The position numbers and the translations under genes were made by a program. A stretch of 64,000 nt of DNA from Pseudomonas sp. LS1212 (GTDB lineage: Bacteria > Pseudomonadota > Gammaproteobacteria > Pseudomonadales > Pseudomonadaceae). Position 1 is the stretch's first letter; the number at the start of each line of letters is the position of its first letter. Below the pieces are notes generated by a model. That model was not told where the DNA came from. It made no database searches and saw only the letters and a program-made list of their open reading frames with translations. The stretch covers positions 558,001 through 622,000 of the forward strand of contig NZ_CP102951.1 in NCBI RefSeq assembly GCF_024741815.1. Direction: 5' to 3'. Shown one piece after another: positions 57,917-64,000 of the stretch.

Positions 57917-60691
57917 TCAGTAGGTTTTCGCCTGGCTGGGGCCTTGCTCGCGTCTGGCAACCCAATGCTCGATCAGTTCGCGCAGTTGCGACAGCTCGAT
58001 GGGCTTGGCCATGTGGCCATCCATGCCGGCCTGGCGTGCGCGTTCCTTGTGCTCGTTGAGGATATGCGCGGTGAGCGCAACCACAGGCGTGCGCTGGCGC
58101 TGGTTGCCGATTTCCCAGGCGCGCAGTTGCTGGGTCGCGGAAAACCCGTCGAGCACTGGCATCTCGCAGTCCATCAGCACCAGGTCGTAGCGCCGGGCTT
58201 TCATGGCGAGCAATGCCTCTTCGCCGTTGCTGGCGGTATCGGGCTTCAGGTTCAACTTGCCGAGCATGCCGCGAATTACCTTGGTCGAGATACTGTTGTC
58301 TTCGGCAACGAGGATCCGAAAGTCGCTGGGTACATCGATCGGCATAGTTACCGGCGTGGTGTACGGGGCTGACGGCAGGGCGCCTTTGCTGCGCTGGGTC
58401 AGTTCGTCGGCCAGCGTGGTCTTGAGGGTATAGCCGGCCACAGGCTTGGCCAGGATGCGTTTGACCCCGGCGTTGCGGGCGATGATCTTGCTCGGCGCAT
58501 TGCTGATGCCGGTGAGCATGATCAGCAGGATGTCGTGGTTCAGGCTCGGGTCTTCCTTGATCTTGGCGGCCAGTTGCATGCCGGTCATGCCGGGCATGTT
58601 CTGGTCGAGCAAAACCACATCGAAATAGTCGCGCAAGTGCGCCTTGGTGCGCAGCAAGGCCAGGGCCTCCTTGCCCGATGGAACGGCACTGACATTCATG
58701 CCCCAGGCGCTGCATTGCTGGACCAGCACCTTGCGGCAGGTATCGTTGTCATCGACTACCAGCACCCGTGCACCCTTGAGCGGGCTATCGAGATCGGCGG
58801 TGGTTTGCTCCAGGCGATCAGGGTCCAGGGGCAAGGTCAGCCAGAGCGTGCTGCCCTGGTTGTTGCTCGATTTTATGCCGAACTCACCCTGCATCAGCAT
58901 GATCAGTTGCTTGGCGATGACCAGCCCCAGGTGTCCGCCCAGTTTGTTGTTGGAGAGGAAGTTCTTGCTGTGCAATTCAGCCTGCATCAAGGCATCGCGC
59001 TCGGCGGCCGGCATGGGTTGCCCGCTGTCCTGGACGGCGATGCGCAGGCGTGGCCGGTCGGCGCGCTGATCCAGGGCGACCACCAGCAGGATTTCGCCTT
59101 CATCGGTTTTCTTCAGGGCGTTGTCGAGCAGGTTCAGCAGGGTCTGGCGCAGCCGTGTCGGGTCTCCGCTGATGACCCGCGGCACCTGCGGCTGGGTGAA
59201 ACTGATCAGCTCGACATTCTGCTGTTCGGCCTTGGCGCGGAAGATGTTCAGGCAATCCTCGATCAGCGCATTGAGGTCGAACTGGACATCGTCGAGCTCG
59301 ATCTGCCCGGACTCGAGCTTGGAAATATCGAGGATTTCATTGATCAGCGTGAGCAGTTCGTTGCCCGCACTATGGATCGTTTGCACATAGTCGCGTTGCT
59401 TGACCGACAACGGCGTCCCCAGCAACAGCTCGGTCATGCCCAGCACGCCATTCATCGGCGTACGGATTTCGTGGCTGATCTTGGCCAGGAACTCGGCTTT
59501 GGCATTGACCTCGGCGGTGCTGGCCGCCAGCGCGCGGCTGGCGCTGAAACGGGCTTCGGCGATGCTGCGCAGCCGTTCACTGACGGCAAGGTTTAGCAGC
59601 CAGCCGCTGGCACCGGTAAACGCCAGCAGTATGAGCAGCAGCCACTGGGTCGGGGTGCGGGTCAGGCCCAGCAGGGCAGGTAAGATCACCAGGCAGCCGA
59701 TGTTGAAGATCAGCATCGCCACCGTGAACAGGCGGGCGGGCGGGTAACCCTTGTGCCAATGAAATGCGCCAACCAAGAGCATGCTCAGGCTGCAGAGTGC
59801 AACCAGGGCATAGGTCATGAGGTTCAGCGGCAGGGTTTCGACGAACAGCAGGAGCAAGCCACAGATACCGATCAGCAGCATTTCGTTGAGCAACAGCCGA
59901 TTGAGCAAGACATGCCCGGGCTGGGTAAAGAATCGCAGGGTGAACATCAAGCCGGCCAGGGCCGCCAGCAACACGGCGAAATAGGCCGCCGGGGTTTGTG
60001 CCGGGTGCCAGAGCGTCAGCCAGGGGCCGCTCAAATGGAGCAGGATCAAGGCACTGGCGAGCATCAACAGCTGATAGACACTGAGCCAGAGGCTGCTGCT
60101 GGAGCGCGATAAGGCAAAGCGCGTCAGGTTATGCAGCACCAGCATGCCCAGGCAGCCGAACATCAGGCCGAACAACAATGGCTGACTCTGGTCGGCGGCG
60201 GCCTCGACGGCTGGCTGCAGCGTGATGCTGGGGCGCAGCTGGTGTTCCGAAACCAACCGCAGGTAGACGTCCAGAGGCTTCTGGCTGATGGGCAGGGGCA
60301 ACAAGTGATCACTGCCGGGCAGGGACAGATCGTGATGGATGAGGTCGTAACCACTGCGTTGCTGCTTGAGCAGGGTATTGCCATCAAGTACGTAGAGATC
60401 GAGCCTGGCCAGGTCCGGGGCGAAGATGCGCAGCAATTGTTCTTGCTGGCCCGGTAGCAGGCGATAGTGCAGCCAGAGCGCGCTCTGGGGCCCGGCGGCG
60501 TCCAGCTGGTGGAGTTCGATGGGGCTGAACTGGTTGCGATAGCGATCCGAGCGTACGTCGCTCAGTTGCAGGGTGGCCTGATCGTCGAGCAATACCGCCC
60601 AACCACTGCCTTGCTCGGCGATTGCCGGGAGCATGCAGAGCAGGGTCAGCAGGCTGACGGTGAATCCTATGGCAATCCTGAGCCAGCGCAA
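57917..60691 (-). CDS. retS: RetS hybrid sensor kinase (GacS antagonist)
   Basis: 924 residues from TTG 60691 (MRWLRIAIGFTVSLLTL, AGGGA upstream); the open frame to 61012 overlaps purD and is rejected. Order: signal peptide, 7TMR-DISMED2 periplasmic domain (about 30-170), seven-helix 7TM-DISM (about 180-390), HisKA with His in KISHEIRTPMNG, HATPase, and two receiver domains (Asp in VVLLDQNMPG and LVLMDCEMPV). The retS-purD-purH-fis order matches P. aeruginosa. RetS binds GacS and blocks the Gac/Rsm switch from acute to chronic lifestyle. The ATP-site glycine motif reads DSGQP where DxGxG is usual. Confidence 0.94.
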   Translation of the reverse strand: MRWLRIAIGFTVSLLTLLCMLPAIAEQGSGWAVLLDDQATLQLSDVRSDRYRNQFSPIELHQLDAAGPQSALWLHYRLLPGQQEQLLRIFAPDLARLDLYVLDGNTLLKQQRSGYDLIHHDLSLPGSDHLLPLPISQKPLDVYLRLVSEHQLRPSITLQPAVEAAADQSQPLLFGLMFGCLGMLVLHNLTRFALSRSSSSLWLSVYQLLMLASALILLHLSGPWLTLWHPAQTPAAYFAVLLAALAGLMFTLRFFTQPGHVLLNRLLLNEMLLIGICGLLLLFVETLPLNLMTYALVALCSLSMLLVGAFHWHKGYPPARLFTVAMLIFNIGCLVILPALLGLTRTPTQWLLLILLAFTGASGWLLNLAVSERLRSIAEARFSASRALAASTAEVNAKAEFLAKISHEIRTPMNGVLGMTELLLGTPLSVKQRDYVQTIHSAGNELLTLINEILDISKLESGQIELDDVQFDLNALIEDCLNIFRAKAEQQNVELISFTQPQVPRVISGDPTRLRQTLLNLLDNALKKTDEGEILLVVALDQRADRPRLRIAVQDSGQPMPAAERDALMQAELHSKNFLSNNKLGGHLGLVIAKQLIMLMQGEFGIKSSNNQGSTLWLTLPLDPDRLEQTTADLDSPLKGARVLVVDDNDTCRKVLVQQCSAWGMNVSAVPSGKEALALLRTKAHLRDYFDVVLLDQNMPGMTGMQLAAKIKEDPSLNHDILLIMLTGISNAPSKIIARNAGVKRILAKPVAGYTLKTTLADELTQRSKGALPSAPYTTPVTMPIDVPSDFRILVAEDNSISTKVIRGMLGKLNLKPDTASNGEEALLAMKARRYDLVLMDCEMPVLDGFSATQQLRAWEIGNQRQRTPVVALTAHILNEHKERARQAGMDGHMAKPIELSQLRELIEHWVARREQGPSQAKTY

Positions 60692-60794
60692 GGCGGAATC
60701 CCTTCGTAGGTGAATGCCTGTGTACAAATATGCGCAGCAAGCCAAGCGGCTGGCAAGAGCGCTCGGGCAGCTTGCCAGCCGGCTGCCTGGAGAC

Positions 60795-62090
60795 TTACTC
60801 CAGATCCTCGCCACGCTCGCGGGCAATGGCACGATAGCCAATGTCCTTGCGGTAGAAACTACCTTCCCAGTCGATCTTGCCTGCCAGTTGGTAGGCTTGC
60901 TGTTGCGCGGCACCGACGCTTTCGCCCAATGCGGTAGCGCACAGTACCCGGCCACCGGCGACGACCACGTTACCATCCTTGAGCGCGGTACCGGCGTGGA
61001 ACACTTTGCCATCCAGTGCGGCAGCAGCGTCCAGGCCGTTGATCACGGCGCCCTTGGCGTAATCGGCGGGGTAGCCGCCGGCAGCCAGGACGACGCCCAG
61101 GCTCGGGCGTGGGTCCCATTGCGCTTCGACCTTGTCCAGGGCCTGGGCAAATGCAGCCTCGACCAGCAACACAAGGCTCGACTGCAGGCGCAGCATGACC
61201 GGTTGAGTCTCAGGGTCGCCGAAGCGGCAGTTGAACTCGATGACCTTCGGATTACCGGCCTTGTCGATCATCAAGCCTGCATACAAGAAGCCAGTGTAGA
61301 CGTTTCCTTCGTCGGCCATGCCGCGCACGGTCGGCCAGATCACCTGGTCCATGACGCGCTGGTGAACCTCGGCAGTCACCACTGGCGCCGGGGAGTAAGC
61401 GCCCATGCCGCCGGTGTTCGGGCCGGTATCGCCATCGCCGACGCGTTTGTGGTCCTGGCTGGTGGCCATGGGCAGGACGTTCTTGCCATCGACCATGACG
61501 ATGAAGCTGGCTTCTTCGCCATCGAGGAACTCTTCGATCACCACGCGCGAGCCGGCGTCACCGAAGGCATTGCCGGCGAGCATGTCGCGCACGGCATCTT
61601 CGGCTTCGGCCAGGGTCATGGCAACGATCACGCCCTTGCCGGCGGCCAGGCCGTCGGCCTTGATCACGATCGGCGCGCCTTTCTCACGCAGATAGGCCAG
61701 TGCAGGCTCGATCTCGGTGAAGTTCTGGTAGTCGGCGGTCGGGATCTTGTGGCGTGCCAGGAAGTCCTTGGTGAAGGCCTTGGAGCCTTCCAGCTGAGCG
61801 GCACCGGCGGTCGGGCCGAAGCAGTCCAGGCCACGGCTGCGGAACAGGTCGACGACGCCGGCAACCAGCGGTACTTCCGGGCCGACGATGGTCAGGGTGA
61901 CATTCTTCTCGGCAAAATCGGCAAGCTGCTCCAGGGCCAGGACGTCGATGGCGACGTTCTCGCACTTGGCTTCAATGGCGGTGCCGGCGTTGCCCGGTGC
62001 GACGAAGACCTTCTCGACGCGCGGGTCCTGTGCGACTTTCCAGGCCAGGGCGTGTTCACGTCCACCGCTGCCGATGATCAAAACATTCAT
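60795..62090 (-). CDS. purD: Phosphoribosylamine-glycine ligase
   Basis: 431 residues, complete: MNVLIIGSGGREHALAWKVA, VVGPEVPLVAGVVD-type segment, ATP-grasp loop LPIVIKADGLAAGKGVIVA-like sequence, and IEFNCRFGDPETQPVMLRL. It joins 5-phosphoribosylamine and glycine in the second step of purine synthesis. It follows purH on the same strand with a REP-type repeat between them. Confidence 0.98.
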   Translation of the reverse strand: MNVLIIGSGGREHALAWKVAQDPRVEKVFVAPGNAGTAIEAKCENVAIDVLALEQLADFAEKNVTLTIVGPEVPLVAGVVDLFRSRGLDCFGPTAGAAQLEGSKAFTKDFLARHKIPTADYQNFTEIEPALAYLREKGAPIVIKADGLAAGKGVIVAMTLAEAEDAVRDMLAGNAFGDAGSRVVIEEFLDGEEASFIVMVDGKNVLPMATSQDHKRVGDGDTGPNTGGMGAYSPAPVVTAEVHQRVMDQVIWPTVRGMADEGNVYTGFLYAGLMIDKAGNPKVIEFNCRFGDPETQPVMLRLQSSLVLLVEAAFAQALDKVEAQWDPRPSLGVVLAAGGYPADYAKGAVINGLDAAAALDGKVFHAGTALKDGNVVVAGGRVLCATALGESVGAAQQQAYQLAGKIDWEGSFYRKDIGYRAIARERGEDLE

Positions 62091-62136
62091 GTCAAAAACC
62101 TCGATGAAGCGAATTCGGGATGGGATGCGTCACTCT

Positions 62137-62237
62137 GTAGCCGCTGCCGTAGGCTGCGCTGAGGCCCGTCAGGGGCTCCTGCGTTCGACTGAACTGCGAC
62201 CGCTTTGCGGTCGAGCGCAGCCTTCGGCAGCGGCTAC
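62137..62237. repeat. Long imperfect inverted repeat between purH and purD
   Basis: GTAGCCGCTGCCGTAGGCTG (from 62137) faces AGCGCAGCCTTCGGCAGCGG then CTAC (ending 62237); the same family as 36717-36818. The interior holds a further hairpin (GACCGCTTTGCGGTC at 62199-62213). Confidence 0.85.
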
Positions 62238-62245
62238 ATGGTCCA

Positions 62246-63853
62246 TCAGTGACGGAAATGACGCATTCCAGTGAACACCATTGCGATACCGGCTTCATCG
62301 GCAGCAGCGATGACTTCCGCATCACGCATCGAGCCACCCGGCTGGATCACCGCGGTGATACCGGCCTTGGCCGCGTTGTCGATGCCGTCGCGGAACGGGA
62401 AGAACGCATCCGAAGCCATGACCGCGCCTTGTACCTGCAGGCCGGCGTGCTCGGCCTTGATCGCAGCGATGCGGGCCGAGTTGACGCGGCTCATCTGGCC
62501 GGCGCCAACGCCGATGGTCTGGCGGTTCTTGGCGTAGACGATAGCGTTGGACTTGACGAACTTGGCCACTTTCCAGGCGAAGATCAGGTCATGGATTTCC
62601 TGTTCGGTCGGTGCGCGCTTGGTCACCACTTTCAGGTCGTCGGCACCGATCATGCCGATATCGCGGCTCTGAACCAGCAGGCCGCCATTGACGCGCTTGT
62701 AATCCCAGGCAGCAGCGCGGTCAGCCGACCACTGGCCGCAGGCCAGCAGGCGCACGTTGGCTTTGGCGGCGACCACGGCACGCGCCTCGATGCTCACGCT
62801 TGGGGCGATGATCACTTCGACGAACTGACGCTCGACGATGGCCTTGGCGGTTTCGGCGTCCAGCTCACGGTTGAAGGCGATGATGCCGCCGAATGCCGAC
62901 TCGGTGTCGGTGGCGTAGGCCAGTTCGTAAGCCTGGCGGATGCCGCCTTCGGCGTCAGGGCTGACGGCAACGCCGCACGGGTTGGCGTGCTTGACGATGA
63001 CGCAGGCAGGCTTGACGAAGCTCTTCACGCATTCCAGCGCGGCGTCGGTGTCGGCCACGTTGTTGAACGACAGTTCCTTGCCTTGCAACTGGGTTGCGGT
63101 GGCGATGCCGACTTCGGCAGGCTTGGCTTCCACGTAGAACGCCGCGCTCTGGTGCGGGTTCTCGCCGTAGCGCATTTCCTGGGCCTTGATGAACTGGCTG
63201 TTGAAGGTGCGCGGGAATTCGCTGCGGCCGGAGGTCGACAGGGTTTCGGCGGCCTGGTCAACGGTGCCCATGTAGTTGGCGATCATGCCGTCGTAGGCAG
63301 CGGTGTGCTCGAAGGCCTTGAGCATCAGGTCGAAGCGCTGAGCGTAGGTCAGGCCACCGGCCTTGAGGCTTTCCAGCACCTGGCCGTAGTCGCTGGCGTT
63401 GACAACGATGGCGACGTCCTTGTGGTTCTTGGCCGCCGAGCGGACCATGGTCGGGCCGCCGATGTCGATGTTCTCGATGGCAGTCGGCAGGTCGCAGCCG
63501 GGTTTGGAAATCGTTGCTTCGAAGGGGTAGAGGTTGACGGCGACCAGGTCGATCGGCTTGATCCCGTGCTCGCTCATGATGGCGTCGTCGATGCCGCGAC
63601 GGCCGAGGATGCCGCCGTGGATTTTCGGGTGCAGGGTCTTGACCCGGCCGTCCATCATTTCGGCAAAGCCGGTGTAGTCGGCGACTTCGACTGCCGAGAC
63701 GCCATTGTCCTGCAGCAGCTTGAAGGTACCGCCGGTGGACAGGATTTCGACCCCGAGGGCTTCCAGTTCACGGGCGAATTCAAGGATCCCGGTCTTGTCG
63801 GAAACGCTGATCAAGGCGCGGCGGATCGGCAGGCGGGTAGTCTGGTCGGTCAT
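62246..63853 (-). CDS. purH: Bifunctional AICAR formyltransferase / IMP cyclohydrolase
   Basis: 535 residues from ATG 63853 (MTDQTTRLPIRRALISVSDK); ATG 63865 and further upstream frame are less likely. It has an N-terminal IMP cyclohydrolase (MGS-like fold, SVSDKTGILEFARELEALGV, STGGTFKLL) and a C-terminal AICAR transformylase (VKHANPCGVAVS, ASDAFFPFRDGIDNAAKAG, QPGGSMRDAEVIAAADEAG). It catalyses the last two steps to IMP. It lies downstream of fis with a hairpin between. Confidence 0.98.
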   Translation of the reverse strand: MTDQTTRLPIRRALISVSDKTGILEFARELEALGVEILSTGGTFKLLQDNGVSAVEVADYTGFAEMMDGRVKTLHPKIHGGILGRRGIDDAIMSEHGIKPIDLVAVNLYPFEATISKPGCDLPTAIENIDIGGPTMVRSAAKNHKDVAIVVNASDYGQVLESLKAGGLTYAQRFDLMLKAFEHTAAYDGMIANYMGTVDQAAETLSTSGRSEFPRTFNSQFIKAQEMRYGENPHQSAAFYVEAKPAEVGIATATQLQGKELSFNNVADTDAALECVKSFVKPACVIVKHANPCGVAVSPDAEGGIRQAYELAYATDTESAFGGIIAFNRELDAETAKAIVERQFVEVIIAPSVSIEARAVVAAKANVRLLACGQWSADRAAAWDYKRVNGGLLVQSRDIGMIGADDLKVVTKRAPTEQEIHDLIFAWKVAKFVKSNAIVYAKNRQTIGVGAGQMSRVNSARIAAIKAEHAGLQVQGAVMASDAFFPFRDGIDNAAKAGITAVIQPGGSMRDAEVIAAADEAGIAMVFTGMRHFRH

Positions 63854-63884
63854 TTCAGTTTCCATCAAAAGCAGAGGAGTCAGC

Positions 63885-63920
63885 AAAAAAGGCGACCTCA
63901 ATCAATGGGCGTCGCCTTTT
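63885..63920 (-). terminator. Intrinsic terminator after fis
   Basis: On the minus strand: AAAAGGCGAC, 16-base loop, GTCGCCTTTT followed by more T. Ten-base stem 18 bases after the fis stop and upstream of purH, so it should end or reduce fis transcription before purH. Confidence 0.8.
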
Positions 63921-63937
63921 CTGGTTTGAATGCATGC

Positions 63938-64000
63938 TTAAAGCAGATCGTACTGTTTGAGTTTCTTGCGCAAGGTGCCGCGGTTCAGGCCAAGCAGCTC
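63938..64000 (-). CDS. fis: Fis DNA-binding protein, C-terminal end (5' part outside window)
   Basis: The last 20 codons, ELLGLNRGTLRKKLKQYDLL and TAA at 63938-63940, are the second helix-turn-helix half of Fis. It is a nucleoid-associated regulator of rRNA and growth-phase genes. The neighbourhood fis-purH-purD-retS supports the call. Confidence 0.93.
   Translation of the reverse strand, partial: ELLGLNRGTLRKKLKQYDLL

Noticed and set aside
60692..61012. Upstream extension of retS over purD
   Set aside because: It would overlap the purD coding end on the same strand and lacks a signal peptide; TTG 60691 with AGGGA gives a proper signal peptide matching RetS.

Overview
This window comes from a Pseudomonas of the putida/fluorescens type. 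The evidence is high-GC coding sequence, many short REP palindromes of the Pseudomonas type (GCTGGCAAGCCAGCTCCCAC), and gene neighbourhoods known from that genus: dnaB-ygiQ, azu-nadE-branched-chain ABC transporter, urtABCDE-ureDABC, and retS-purD-purH-fis. It is chromosomal. I see no tRNA, rRNA, CRISPR array or complete insertion sequence.

Layout. 1-824: 3' end of dnaB. 863-12784: two very large toxin-like genes on the minus strand flank the conserved radical-SAM gene ygiQ. The first (863-5560) is intact. The second (8395-12784) is split by an apparent one-base frameshift and ends in what looks like a zinc-dependent deaminase toxin domain. 12896-19813: a three-gene transglutaminase/amidoligase, ATP-grasp/alpha-E and transglutaminase operon, preceded by a sigma-54-type promoter and NtrC-like sites. 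20029-21623: azurin, nadE and a wrecked 3' remnant of pncB. 21731-27156: a branched-chain-amino-acid-type ABC transporter with its own sigma-54-type promoter and a strong terminator. 27129-27652: a gene-free stretch dense in DnaA-box sequences. 27818-32176: an SDR oxidoreductase, an AGE-family epimerase, a lipase without signal peptide lying between two gene remnants (ferritin-like and PsiF-like), and an AI-2E-family permease.

32282-34972: an Hsp70-like protein diverging from cbpA-cbpM. 34984-45236: the urea uptake and urease cluster on the minus strand (urtABCDE, ureD, ureA, two GNAT acetyltransferases, ureB, ureC) with a third sigma-54-type promoter. 45444-46123: a ParE/CopG toxin-antitoxin pair. 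46544-49366: a copper-handling group (two DUF2946 proteins, PCu(A)C chaperone, PepSY protein). 49571-57102: two divergent cobalamin (corrin ring) operons, cobL-cbiD-cobK and cobG-H-I-J. 57236-64000: marC, retS, purD, purH and the 3' end of fis.

How it fits together. Three transcription units (the peptide-ligase-like operon, the amino-acid-type ABC transporter and the urea/urease cluster) each carry a GG-N10-GC sigma-54 element, pointing to a shared nitrogen-limitation response. The most unusual items are the split deaminase-type toxin with no adjacent immunity gene, the DnaA-box cluster far from any replication gene, and the predicted nitrogen control of the poorly characterised transglutaminase/ATP-grasp operon. 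Several remnants (pncB, ferritin-like, psiF-like, a possible regulator tail) show recent gene loss at the accessory junctions. All similarity statements come from reading translated sequence and recalling families; no database search was run.
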